The notes: generated by a model from the letters alone, not told the origin. Shown: positions 1 through 6,966, counted from the stretch's first letter. The stretch is DNA of 12,458 nucleotides from Chloroflexota bacterium (GCA_005880055.1 VBJS01000070.1:1-12458), one strand, 5' to 3'. Numbers and translations are program-made.

Positions 1-1
1 T

Positions 2-151
2 GACGTTCACGCAGACGACTTCGCGTCCTGCGCCACGCTTCAGCAAGTGTTCAGCGGCCAGTGTAATGCGGCCCTGGCGGATGATGACAGCAATTCAACT
101 AACAACACGCTGATCCGTGCTCGACCGAGCGTTGTGGCGATCAGTCGGTAG
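2..151 (+). CDS. C-terminal end of a secreted protein with CARDB-like tail (partial)
   Basis: An open frame enters from the left edge and stops with TAG at 149-151, leaving 49 residues. They begin DVHADDFASC and continue with CNAALADDDSNSTNN. This is the same end module as in the 790-residue protein at 4368-6740 (HSADD, then CFDALADDDQDPADN) and in the remnants at 6967 and 9430. The shared pattern is an HADD-type motif, a Cys, a second Cys about 12 residues later, an acidic run and then Asn/Thr-rich residues. The full module looks like a CARDB-type immunoglobulin-like adhesion domain, which is inference from its spacing and ending. The gene is convergent with the minus-strand genes. The start and any catalytic part lie outside the window. 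Confidence 0.72.
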   Translation, partial: DVHADDFASCATLQQVFSGQCNAALADDDSNSTNNTLIRARPSVVAISR

Positions 152-207
152 CCTCAGCCGGGCCCGTGAAAGGAGGGCCACTGGGACGCACCCGAGCAAG
201 ATTGGAA

Positions 208-293
208 GATCGGGCGACTGGCGCCGTAGCCCTTCACCAGACCGCGCAGGAAGGCCCACAGGCAAGGCGCGAAACTGGTACCGGGGGCCCCCC
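208..293. repeat. Degenerate intergenic repeat, copy A
   Basis: This gap lies between two convergent genes (152-340). It shares GATCGGGCGACTGGC exactly with 1843-1857. It then follows the same order of blocks (CAGACC, a GGAAGG-like block, ACAGG, GGTACCGGGGG) as copies at 1843, 6835 and 11279. It ends in the perfect palindrome GGGGGCCCCC (283-292). No T-tract follows, so I do not call it a terminator. The function is unknown. Confidence 0.5.
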
Positions 294-340
294 TTTCACC
301 CTCGGCTGTCCGGCCAACAGCTACGGTTTTCCCACCGGTC

Positions 341-1558
341 TCAGCTGCACCTCTTCCCGAACAGCCCGGTCATTCGGCTGATATCGCCGATTACGTCGAT
401 GAACCGGTCCGGCGGATCGGGCGCTATGTTATATCGTGCGGGCCCGGGCGGAACACTATCACCGAAATCGCCTGTCAGATGAGAGATGTCGCCGATGTCT
501 ACAAAGCGGTCGTTGTTGATATCCGGGGGCCAGGCGTTCACGCCGCAGGCCGCGTGAGGGTCCGTGCCAATGATCCCTTCGGCGACATCGCTCCAGGTGT
601 CGCCGTCCGAATCCCGGGCGCTGCCCATACGGCAGCTATCCGAGCCGGTCGGGCTTCCGGTGCCGGAGTACGAGCCATCCACTGGGACGAACTCGCAAGA
701 GTAGCTCGCTGGATTGAGTGTCAGCTTGAGGATACCCAGGTCAGCGTCGTCGGTGGCGTTCTGTCCAGGCTTCGTCTCACTCACCGCGTAAAGGCCCACG
801 CCGCCTGTGCCTACGATGAAGTGCCTGATCCCGTTGGGATCGGCGTCGTTCCCGGCGCGGTTATAGCGGTCGTAGCTGGCGAACAGATGGTCGTGCCCCT
901 GGAGCACCAGGTCAACGCCGCCGTCGTAAAGTTTCTGCCACACGTTGTCGCCACCCATATACGGGTCGGCGAAGTGGCCTTCGTCGTCGGTATGAACACT
1001 CGACGGCGCCACGATCGGGCGGTGCCAGTACGCCAGCGTACAGAACTTCGTGTTCGCGGCCAGGTCATTCGTCAGCCAGTCCAGCTGCGCTGTGTGGTCG
1101 CAGAAGTCGTACGCCGTTCCGTTGCACTCGCTGTTCAGCACTATGAAATGCCAATCTCCTAGGTCATAGGAGTACCACCCTTCTCCTCGTTTTCCGGCTC
1201 GGCAGGTGTAGTCGCAAGTCCCCGAACCCACGCCGTTGAAGTAATCGAAGTACCCATTAGCCGCCGTCGAGCAAGAAGTGGTGTGGCTGTCGTGGTTGCC
1301 GATAGCCGGGCGAGTCTTTGACTTGAAGGCACCCCAAGAGCCGCTGTAGCCGCTGCGGCTCTGGAAGCTCGATAGACAGCCATCCTGATACTGATTATCC
1401 CCCAGCGTAATCACGCCGTCAGGGTTCAGATTATTAATCAGGTTGGCCGTTGCGACGCCCTGGTTGCCTGTGTCCGTGATGTCACCGGCGCCCGCCACAA
1501 CAGTGATGGCACCGTGGGTCTGCCTCGCATCCGACGCCAAAAGCGCTGCCACTAACAC
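341..1558 (-). CDS. Secreted metallophosphoesterase with C-terminal dockerin-like repeats
   Basis: A calcineurin-like phosphoesterase related to purple acid phosphatases, probably releasing phosphate from esters outside the cell. Numbered from GTG at 1558, the metal-binding motifs are GD (25-26, in GAGDITDTG), GDNQ (53-56), GNHD (87-90), His in YWHRP (about 179) and GHDH (221-224), all in family order. The catalytic domain runs to about 300. A calcium-binding DSDGDTWSD stretch with EGIIGTDP follows (316-334), as in thrombospondin type 3 repeats. Two dockerin-like repeats end the protein (345-367 and 376-401), each DxxxDxxVDxxDIS then a short helix. The second has one extra residue between its last two Asp (FIDVIGDIS). 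The signal peptide is only complete if translation starts upstream at the ACG at 1588, giving a KR-positive end and a hydrophobic core. GTG 1558 is the nearest ordinary start but lacks a ribosome site. Family assignment is firm; substrate is unknown. Confidence 0.9.
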   Translation of the reverse strand: MLVAALLASDARQTHGAITVVAGAGDITDTGNQGVATANLINNLNPDGVITLGDNQYQDGCLSSFQSRSGYSGSWGAFKSKTRPAIGNHDSHTTSCSTAANGYFDYFNGVGSGTCDYTCRAGKRGEGWYSYDLGDWHFIVLNSECNGTAYDFCDHTAQLDWLTNDLAANTKFCTLAYWHRPIVAPSSVHTDDEGHFADPYMGGDNVWQKLYDGGVDLVLQGHDHLFASYDRYNRAGNDADPNGIRHFIVGTGGVGLYAVSETKPGQNATDDADLGILKLTLNPASYSCEFVPVDGSYSGTGSPTGSDSCRMGSARDSDGDTWSDVAEGIIGTDPHAACGVNAWPPDINNDRFVDIGDISHLTGDFGDSVPPGPARYNIAPDPPDRFIDVIGDISRMTGLFGKRCS

Positions 1559-1585
1559 AAGGCCGGCCAGCGCAATTACTCTCTT

Positions 1586-1600
1586 CGTGAGCTTCTCTCC
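1586..1600 (-). promoter_or_regulatory. Ribosome binding site with a probable ACG start
   Basis: On the minus strand GGAGAG (1600-1595) is followed six bases later by ACG (1588-1586), then codons for K-R-V-I-A-L-A-G-L. This is the layout of a normal start with ATG changed to ACG. It adds ten residues and completes a textbook signal peptide for the phosphoesterase. No ATG, GTG or TTG lies in frame between the upstream TGA (1618-1616) and GTG 1558. Either a non-standard start, a recent mutation or a base error would explain it. Confidence 0.5.
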
Positions 1601-1675
1601 GTGATGGAAGGGCGGTCATCGGAGGGCTAAGCGCAGCCGCTTGTGTGGGCGGCCGTCTAAGTGAGGACGGCGGTA

Positions 1676-1704
1676 AGCCTACGCCTGATACTACGTTCTG
1701 TCAA
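1676..1704 (-). promoter_or_regulatory. Putative promoter of the phosphoesterase gene
   Basis: A perfect -35 TTGACA (1704-1699) is followed by 17 bases and a weak -10 TAGGCT (1681-1676). A transcript would start near 1669 and carry a leader of about 80 bases. The -35 sits within CTTGACAGAAC, which is repeated exactly before the other dockerin gene (3857-3847). Confidence 0.45.
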
Positions 1705-1842
1705 GCAGTCGTCTGGGTACCGAGTTTACAGCCGATGAGCCAGCACTCTGCGTGAAATGGGCATCGGGTTCTTGTACACCCAACTGTTCGTCACGTGGTC
1801 GGTCAAGGCGTACCTGCTTAACCGCTGCGGCACAAACTGAAT

Positions 1843-1930
1843 GATCGGGCGACTGGCTTCTGTCGGCGGTTCAGCAGACCACCCGGGAGGGGCGCACAGG
1901 GTGGGTAGCAAAGCAAGCGGGGACCCGGGA
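1843..1930. repeat. Degenerate intergenic repeat, copy B
   Basis: It lies in the roughly 700-base gap 1589-2294, which otherwise holds a promoter and a possible gene remnant. It begins with the 15-base block shared with copy A. It then has GCGGTTC, CAGACC, GGGAGGGGCGCACAGG and GGGGACCCGGG. Its middle matches copy D (11293 onward: GCGGTTCGCCAGATCGCGC) at most positions. Between 1705 and 1842 I see no gene or element. Confidence 0.45.
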
Positions 1931-1977
1931 ATACGTTCGTTACGCGATTCCGCGAAACAAACACGGATGGACTAACC

Positions 1978-2180
1978 CTACTTCACCGTAAATCCGGCCG
2001 ATTGAGATTGCTCTGTCGTATCCATCAACCTCTGCAGGCGATACAATCCTCGCCTGGCAAAGCTGCGACGAGCTCTGGTTGCCAGCGCATGCGTTGCCGA
2101 GGAGGATCAACATTGCCCAAGAAGACGGCCCCGTACGGAGCGTCGAAGTCCCCCCTAACGCCAAAACTCATCGTCGCGAA
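1978..2180 (-). pseudogene. Possible highly decayed CARDB-like tail remnant
   Basis: One minus-strand frame reads FGVRGDFDAPYG (about 2165-2130). This lines up without gaps with IGVYVDVTAPPG of the intact module in the 790-residue protein, with Gly, Val, Asp, Ala, Pro and Gly in place. After frame changes another frame ends MDTTEQSQSAGFTVK and stops at 1980-1978, resembling the DTTAATTGFRMK end of the copy at 6967. The middle of the module is not readable. The remnant lies between the two dockerin genes. The similarity is short and could be chance. Confidence 0.25.
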
Positions 2181-2294
2181 CGACATCTGTAGAGCCTCAA
2201 CAGAAGCGCTACGACGCCTCACAGCCGGGGATGTCGAGTCAACCAGCACTGGGCCGGGCCCCAGATTTCTGCCGCGAGACGATGGAGAGCGCAT

Positions 2295-3707
2295 TCAGGT
2301 GCAGTGTTCTCCGAACAGCCCGGTCATCCTCGAGATATCGAAGATGTCGACGAAGCCGTCTGGCGGGTCCGGCGCGATATCGTATTGGACAGGTGTGGGC
2401 GGTACAGGGCGGCCGAACCAGGCGGTCAGGCTCGAGATATCGAAGATGTCGACGTGGCCGTCAGCGTTGAAGTCCGGGCAGACTGCCGTCTGGGCTGCCT
2501 GCGCTTCGTAGGCGCCGCGATCGGGCTTGTCAGAAGGCACTGGGTTGCCGTCGACGTCCGTGCTGTAACCCAGCAGCAAACCGCTGTCGATCGCCAGCGA
2601 GGTTGGCTCCAGATGCAGGTCGGTCGGGCTGTGGAAAAGAGGATCGGCCAGCGTGCTGTTGGGGCCGGGGCTGAACTGGGCCGGACCCTTGTAGATGCCG
2701 TAGCCGTCATCGAAGGCACCGTCTGCGTAGCCGGCCTTGAGGACAGCCTTGACGAGGTTGTTGCGCATGTGGAGGACGGTAGGACTGCAACCGCTGTAGC
2801 AGACGAAGCCCTGACTGTTCGCATCGGTCAGATAGGCGCTGTTGTTGCGCAGCGTTGTATTCAGGGCAACGCCGGGCAGGACGACAAATTTCGCTTGCGG
2901 GGTGGCCGAGCGCACAGAGTTGTAGATGAAGGTGTTGTCCGTGGTCGACGCTCCACCAAGCTCGCTGAACGTCTCGTTGTCGATGGCTACGTTGCGCTGG
3001 ATTGTGTTCGCTGAGGCGTTGTAGAGCTCGACGGCCGCACCGTCCCGGGCGAAGTCGTAGGAGAAGGTGTCGCTGCCCGAGACCGTGTTGTTGGCCACTT
3101 TGTTGCGGTTGCCGTTGAGCAGGATCCCGAAGGCCCCCGAGTCATCGCTGCAACTGGGCGGGCACGGGGTCAGGACAGACATCTTGTTGTTGTTGACGAC
3201 AATGTTCTTCTGGATCGTGTTATCGCTTGAGCCGGTGGCCACGTGGACCCCGGCTGCGTTGTGGCTCACGGTGTTGAGCTCGGCCAGGCCAAAGGTAGCC
3301 CCGGCAGCGAACTGAATGCCAGCCCAGCTACAGTCGTCCAACGTCAGGTTGCGCACCGTGACGTAGTCGCCAGAGACGTAAGCACAGCTGGAGACACCAC
3401 TGATGAGTGGTGACGCGCCGCTGCCGTAGGCATCGACGGTGATCCGGCTGCCGGCCGTGCCATTCTCCGGCACAAGGAGCGCCTGGCCCGACCAAGAGCT
3501 GCCTCGCTTCAGGAAGAGACTGTCCCCCGGTGCCAACACCTGACTGTTGGCTCGGGATAGGCTCTGCCAAGGGGCTGACTGCGTGCCCGCATTGCCGTCG
3601 TTACCATTGACGCTGTCCACGTAGTAGGACCCAGCGGCCGAGACTGCGCTGTCAGCGGCGAGGGAGATGACAGCGGCGACAAGGAATCCGAGGAAGGCAT
3701 GTTTCAC
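2295..3707 (-). CDS. Secreted parallel beta-helix protein with C-terminal dockerin-like repeats
   Basis: 470 residues from GTG at 3707. Residues 1-26 are a signal peptide (KHAF, hydrophobic core, AVSAAG). The mature start YYVDSVNGNDGNAGTQSAPW is the usual opening of secreted right-handed beta-helix proteins (pectate-lyase-like fold). Many Asn-rich turns follow (NTVSHN, NTIQKNIVVNNN, NKVANNTVSG, NTIQRNVAIDN, NTFIYNSV), marking the coils. The helix closes with the common end DPLFHSPTDLHL, then AIDSG and DRGAYE. Residues 410-470 are two dockerin-like repeats: DFNADGHVDIFDIS, and DPPDGFVDIFDIS followed by RMTGLFG, close to the tail of the gene at 341. Polysaccharide binding or cleavage is likely for the fold, but I see no catalytic signature. 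The GTG start overlaps the stop of a leader ORF (GTGA) and has no good ribosome site of its own, so coupled translation is likely. Confidence 0.88.
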   Translation of the reverse strand: MKHAFLGFLVAAVISLAADSAVSAAGSYYVDSVNGNDGNAGTQSAPWQSLSRANSQVLAPGDSLFLKRGSSWSGQALLVPENGTAGSRITVDAYGSGASPLISGVSSCAYVSGDYVTVRNLTLDDCSWAGIQFAAGATFGLAELNTVSHNAAGVHVATGSSDNTIQKNIVVNNNKMSVLTPCPPSCSDDSGAFGILLNGNRNKVANNTVSGSDTFSYDFARDGAAVELYNASANTIQRNVAIDNETFSELGGASTTDNTFIYNSVRSATPQAKFVVLPGVALNTTLRNNSAYLTDANSQGFVCYSGCSPTVLHMRNNLVKAVLKAGYADGAFDDGYGIYKGPAQFSPGPNSTLADPLFHSPTDLHLEPTSLAIDSGLLLGYSTDVDGNPVPSDKPDRGAYEAQAAQTAVCPDFNADGHVDIFDISSLTAWFGRPVPPTPVQYDIAPDPPDGFVDIFDISRMTGLFGEHCT

Positions 3708-3766
3708 GCCACAACCAAGGGGCCAATGACGGACATTGCAACCGCCAGTGTCGTTAGCTTTCGCAT
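3704..3766 (-). CDS. 20-residue leader ORF upstream of the beta-helix gene
   Basis: ATG at 3766 is preceded by the strongest ribosome site in the window, AGGGAGGAG (3780-3772) five bases away. The 20 codons encode a signal-peptide-like sequence: MRKLTT, then a hydrophobic stretch ending GPLVVA. They stop at TGA (3706-3704), which overlaps the GTG start of the beta-helix protein by three bases. Translation of the leader would deliver ribosomes to that GTG. Alternatives are a broken signal peptide after a frameshift, with a second signal peptide taking over, or a base error. The beta-helix protein has its own complete signal peptide, which argues against a simple error. Confidence 0.5.
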   Translation of the reverse strand: MRKLTTLAVAMSVIGPLVVA

Positions 3767-3828
3767 AGCGGCTCCTCCCTTGTTGGCGGCACACCCTGGT
3801 AGCAACGGGCGAGGCTCAACGGATGAAC

Positions 3829-3856
3829 ATAATAACGGCTCGAAGTGTTCTGTCAA
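3829..3856 (-). promoter_or_regulatory. Sigma-70-type promoter of the leader/beta-helix unit
   Basis: TTGACA (3856-3851), 16 bases, TATTAT (3834-3829). Five or six consensus bases in each box make this one of the two best promoters here. Transcription would start near 3822, about 55 bases before the leader ATG. The flanking CTTGACAGAAC is shared with the promoter at 1704. Confidence 0.65.
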
Positions 3857-3866
3857 GTGTGTTTTG

Positions 3867-3882
3867 CTCTCTAGAAAGAGAG
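3867..3882. other. Perfect inverted repeat upstream of the promoter
   Basis: CTCTCT, four bases (AGAA), AGAGAG. The 6-bp arms lie 11 bases upstream of the -35 box at 3856, a position suited to an activator or regulator site. No function is shown. Confidence 0.3.
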
Positions 3883-3952
3883 TGGCAGTGTAGTAGAACC
3901 AGAAGTTCACTGCGTGCATGCCAAACGCGGCGCCCGGGCCGGCAATATCTCA

Positions 3953-3985
3953 GGCGCCAGTCGCCGGGAACATCCTGCGCGGTCT
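3953..3985 (-). repeat. Possible rearranged copy of the intergenic repeat
   Basis: Read on the minus strand, this has AGACCGCGCAGGA (3985-3973) and GGCGACTGGCGCC (3965-3953). Both 13-base blocks occur exactly in copy A (239-251 and 213-225), but in the opposite order. The surrounding stretch 3883-4112 shows no gene. Confidence 0.35.
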
Positions 3986-4112
3986 CTGCTCGCGGCACAA
4001 TGCCGTGCTGGCAGTGTAAGTCAGAGTGCCGAAATGGTAGATTGCGCCTTGCTTCATTCGTCGTGTGGATGGGCAGAAAGACCGAAGTGGGACCACGGGC
4101 AGCAAACCGGAG

Positions 4113-4163
4113 ATGATCAGGCAGCTCTATGAGTACCATGGGTGGGCGGACAATCGTCTGCTG
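4113..4163 (+). pseudogene. DinB-family N-terminal fragment
   Basis: ATG at 4113 opens 17 codons reading MIRQLYEYHGWADNRLL. This is a close match to the usual start of DinB/YfiT-type four-helix proteins (LY.Y..WAN.RLL). After this the frame turns into Ser/Arg-rich sequence with no DinB features and stops at 4286. A DinB protein would be about 150-170 residues with three metal-binding His; none of that follows. It looks like a truncated remnant. The match is short, so chance is possible. Confidence 0.35.
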
Positions 4164-4334
4164 TGCTCGTGCTTACGTCGTTCCTCGAGCGCCCGCTCCA
4201 GAAGTTCCTCGCCGGCCTCGAACTTTCGCGCAGAGAAGCGGTCTATGGCCCGGCGGACAAGCGTGGCCGTCGGCGGTATCGCCTAACTCGGTCAGATTTT
4301 CAGCGAGCTGTCGTAGCTCCGTGAAGGTATCCAT
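4127..4334 (-). pseudogene. Frameshifted small helical protein gene, unrecognised
   Basis: ATG at 4334 opens MDTFTELRQLAENLTELG, which looks coding. Past about 4281 the frame becomes Gly/Arg-rich, while the next frame becomes coding-like: LVRRAIDRFSARKFEAGEEL, then LERALEERRKHE, ending at TAG 4129-4127. Together they would give a small, charged, helical protein of about 68 residues with one frameshift. The 3' end overlaps the DinB fragment on the other strand, so a rearrangement junction near 4160 is plausible. It lies 34 bases downstream of the cohesin-like gene. I do not recognise the family. Confidence 0.3.
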
Positions 4335-4367
4335 ATCGTGGGGCGGCGGACCTCCCGAACTATTAGT

Positions 4368-6740
4368 TTATTGCGCGATTACCTTGGGGCCGTTGCGCGT
4401 TGCCCGGTTGTCTGCGGGGTCCTGGTCGTCGTCGGCGAGGGCGTCGAAGCAGGCGACGCTCAGCAAACTGCCCGGCGGACAGGACGCTAGGTCGTCTGCG
4501 CTGTGATCTGCAACGGCAACCCAGGTGAGCCTCTGGCCTTTGGCGGCGTTAGGATCGAAGCACTCATAGTTGACCGGGACCGATATGGTCGTCTTGGCGC
4601 CGGCAGCGAGCGTGACCGTCGTCTGCATGAAACGCCCGTTCGGGTCGCAGCCAGGCGGCGCCGTGACGTCGACGTAGACGCCGATCCTGTCGGTGTGCGG
4701 GCTTTCGTTCTGGACGACTATGCTCCCGCTATCAGTCGAGATCTGGCCTGGCGACAGGCCCACGCTCTTGCGCACGCCGCCGATGCGCCTGACCCGTGAA
4801 TCGTGGCCGGCGGCTGTGGCCGTAGAGGTTGGCGTTGGGTTCGGTGTTGGCGTAACGGTGGGAGATCCGGTGGGCGTAAGGAGCGGAGTGTTAATCGGGG
4901 TGCCGAAGATCGTCCAGTAGAAGGACTGCGGCGTCGCGGGGGGCACGCTGGTGATCCCGAGAATGACCGATTCACCGTTGTCGACGCAGGCAAAGTCCCA
5001 GCGGACGTCGATGTTGCTGGAGGCGAAGATAACTGTTGGGGGCACCGGACAGCCGGCGGGGCTTCGGAGAACTTGGGCATCGGCTACAGGGCCGCTGAAG
5101 GTGACGTGCAGGTCGGTGGCGGTCTGTCCCGTGTTATTGGTGAAGTTGTGGCCAACCACGCTAACCGGCTCGGGGCACTCCTGGTTGATGCAGTCGAGCG
5201 GCACGCAGCTTGTCCCTTCTCCGTGGTAGCCATCACCCAGACTAGAGGACTGCATGTAGACTTCCTGAGAACCGGTGCCGTCGAAGACCAGCACTCCGCT
5301 GCCCGTCGCGTTCGGGCTGTCATCATCCAGGTTCATGAACATCGACTGCTGGCCAGCGTTGCCCGCCATGACCTGCAGATTCACCGTCGCAAGCACCCCG
5401 CCGAAAAGCGCTCGATAGCTGCTGTCGTCTGCCGGCGACTTGGGAGGACTGTCAGGAGAAATGGGGAAGTCCCGAGAGCCGACATATGCTGAGCCGAAGC
5501 CCGCGGTCTGAGGCCCCGGCGCCGGTGGCGGTATGTTGCTGGCAGTGTTTTGATCGCGATGCACGCCCAGGGCTGAATCGATCGGAAGGTTAAGGAAGGA
5601 GATGTTCTGGCCGGTTGCTGTATCCATAAAAGGAGTGAAATTGACCGAGGCGGGTCTCATCTTTCCGCCGTCATAATTCACCCGCGCCTGCCAGCCGATG
5701 AGGTCTCGAACATTCTGCACGATCAGCTGCGCTGGGTGGATATGCGTGCCGTTGTCTCCCGGCGCCGGGGTCGCCACGCATTGGTCGATGGTCGCGATGG
5801 ACATGCTGTTATCACCGCCTGCTCCTGGGTCGGAGTAGCTGTTGCCACTCGGGTTCATGTCAAGACTCATCCTCAGAGCGCGGAGCGGCGTAGGCGTGTC
5901 CGTAGAGGACGGTGTAGCCGTAGGCGTGGGTGTCTCTGCAGGCGGCGTCGCGGTAGGGGTCGTGGAGGGGCAGCCAACGCCCTCGGCATGGGAGCCGTCG
6001 CCGAGTGCGCTTTCGCTCAGGTGGACATCGACAGACCCGGAGCCATTGAATACGCTCACTCCGCTTCCCGGGGTATTCGGATTGTCATCGTCCAGGTCCA
6101 TGGTCAGCGTCTGACCTTGATTACCCGCGAGCACCTGAAGATTCAGCGCCGCCAGCACGCCGCCTGTAGGAGCGTCATAGGAAGCGTCGTCGGGCGGAGA
6201 TTTGGCAGGGGTGTCCGGTGAGACGGCGAAGGCCTGGGCGCCTACGTAGGAAGAGCCCATCACAGCCGTTTGCGGCCCGGGCGCGGCAGGGGGGATAGTG
6301 GCGGCAACTGTTGTGTCGCGATGAATGCCGTTAGAATCAATCGGCAGCGTGAGGAAGGACAGGAGCTGGCCGGTGTTGCTATCCATGAACGGCCTGAAGT
6401 TGACCGTATTTGGTCTCATCTTGCCCCCGTCGTAGTTGAAGCGGGCTTCCCAGCCAACGAGGTCTTCGATGTTGCGAATTACCAGATGGACAGTGTGTAT
6501 GTGAGTAAGGTAGTTCCCGGGGCAGCCGCTACTGCTGGTATCCACGGTTCCAACAGTCATGCTGTTGTTACCGCCGGTGCCGGGGTCGGAATAGGAGTTG
6601 CCCGCGGGATCCATGTCCAGCGAGATAGTCGGGTTCTGAACGGCCTGCGATGCAGTCAGGCCGGAAAAGGAAAATATGAACGCTACAAACGCCACAATGC
6701 CGAGGGCGAAGACGCCCGGCGCGATGAGTATTCGAGCCAT
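4368..6740 (-). CDS. Secreted protein with two cohesin-like domains and CARDB-like tail
   Basis: 790 residues from ATG 6740, with AGGGAGGG seven bases upstream (6755-6748). Residues 1-33 form a signal peptide. Residues 37-256 and 290-512 are tandem copies of one domain: SLDMDPAGNSYSDPG, a strand ending GWEARFNYDGGKMRP, then GGVLAALNLQVLAGN and LDDDNPN. The NYD and GVLA...LQV patterns resemble cohesin and carbohydrate-binding beta-sandwiches, an inference. The copies are joined by a Thr-Pro linker (258-286). Residues 523-617 form another beta domain (NFTNNTGQTATDLHV to QSFYWTIFG). A second linker (622-643) leads to the tail (645-790): GSIVVQNES, IGVYVDVTAPPG, TVTLAAGAKTT, HSADD and ALADDDQDPADN, as in CARDB adhesion domains. 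No enzyme motif is visible. Likely a surface or secreted scaffold or adhesin; it could partner the dockerin proteins downstream. Confidence 0.88.
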   Translation of the reverse strand: MARILIAPGVFALGIVAFVAFIFSFSGLTASQAVQNPTISLDMDPAGNSYSDPGTGGNNSMTVGTVDTSSSGCPGNYLTHIHTVHLVIRNIEDLVGWEARFNYDGGKMRPNTVNFRPFMDSNTGQLLSFLTLPIDSNGIHRDTTVAATIPPAAPGPQTAVMGSSYVGAQAFAVSPDTPAKSPPDDASYDAPTGGVLAALNLQVLAGNQGQTLTMDLDDDNPNTPGSGVSVFNGSGSVDVHLSESALGDGSHAEGVGCPSTTPTATPPAETPTPTATPSSTDTPTPLRALRMSLDMNPSGNSYSDPGAGGDNSMSIATIDQCVATPAPGDNGTHIHPAQLIVQNVRDLIGWQARVNYDGGKMRPASVNFTPFMDTATGQNISFLNLPIDSALGVHRDQNTASNIPPPAPGPQTAGFGSAYVGSRDFPISPDSPPKSPADDSSYRALFGGVLATVNLQVMAGNAGQQSMFMNLDDDSPNATGSGVLVFDGTGSQEVYMQSSSLGDGYHGEGTSCVPLDCINQECPEPVSVVGHNFTNNTGQTATDLHVTFSGPVADAQVLRSPAGCPVPPTVIFASSNIDVRWDFACVDNGESVILGITSVPPATPQSFYWTIFGTPINTPLLTPTGSPTVTPTPNPTPTSTATAAGHDSRVRRIGGVRKSVGLSPGQISTDSGSIVVQNESPHTDRIGVYVDVTAPPGCDPNGRFMQTTVTLAAGAKTTISVPVNYECFDPNAAKGQRLTWVAVADHSADDLASCPPGSLLSVACFDALADDDQDPADNRATRNGPKVIAQ
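4371..4808 (-). other. Intact reference copy of the CARDB-like tail module
   Basis: Codes residues 645-790 of the 790-residue protein. This is the only complete copy in the window and the standard for the partial copy at 2-151 and the remnants at 1978, 6967 and 9430. It has beta-strand pattern, Cys pairs and an Asp-rich ending followed by Asn, as CARDB domains often have near their last strand. There is no membrane anchor after it. Confidence 0.7.
5205..5873 (-). repeat. Internal domain repeat, second copy
   Basis: Codes residues 290-512 of the 790-residue protein. It matches the first copy (5973-6632) in protein and visibly in DNA, for example around 5580-5710 versus 6335-6475. Conserved points are SLDMNPSGNSYSDPG, YDGGKMRP, PPPAPGPQTA, FPISPDSPPKSP and LDDDSPN. 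Confidence 0.8.
5973..6632 (-). repeat. Internal domain repeat, first copy
   Basis: Codes residues 37-256 of the same protein, the partner of 5205-5873. The two differ by scattered substitutions and small indels, so the duplication is old and both copies have been kept intact. Confidence 0.8.
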
Positions 6741-6834
6741 CGTTTAGCCCTCCCTTCTGTTCCGCCATAGGCCGATCTGGGCACCAGTATAAGGCCGCCT
6801 AGCGCCTGTAAGGCGGCAGCTTTCGATCGTCTGT

Positions 6835-6922
6835 AGACGGGTGACTGGCTCCTACAGCAGGCGAGCAGAAGCGTTGTAAAGGCCAACAGGGGCGGTACCC
6901 GCGCAATCGGCACCCGGGGGCC
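6835..6922. repeat. Degenerate intergenic repeat, copy C
   Basis: This copy lies in the gap 6741-6966. GACGGGTGACTGGCTCCT matches GGGCGACTGGCTTCT of copy B, followed by GCAGGCGAGCAG, AGGCCAACAGGGGCGG and CACCCGGGGG in the family order. Downstream GGGGAACAAATACAGATCC resembles 1953-1970 after copy B. A weak -10 TATACT (6791-6786) and a GCCGCC/GGCGGC hairpin lie upstream of the 6740 start. Confidence 0.4.
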
Positions 6923-6966
6923 ATTCGTGCCCGGCCGTCCGGGGAACAAATACAGATCCGGGTAGC

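Noticed and set aside
283..293. GGGGGCCCCC palindrome as a terminator
   Set aside because: Only a short T run (TTT) follows, and a palindrome without a loop folds poorly in RNA.
479..1162. Long plus-strand open frame antisense to the phosphoesterase
   Set aside because: Val/Arg/Ala-rich translation without motifs; it mirrors a clear family protein on the other strand and is a GC-rich shadow.
1726..1911. Minus-strand open frame of 61 codons
   Set aside because: No ribosome site, overlaps the intergenic repeat, and no recognisable family.
2304..3014. Long plus-strand open frame antisense to the beta-helix gene
   Set aside because: The opposite strand encodes a recognisable beta-helix and dockerin; no ribosome site or domain here.
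4803..5492. Long plus-strand open frame antisense to the cohesin-like gene
   Set aside because: Composition follows from the opposite strand's repeats; no motif of its own.
4780..5960. Short-period direct repeats that could suggest a CRISPR array or VNTR
   Set aside because: They are Thr-Pro linker codons inside one gene, with no regular spacers.
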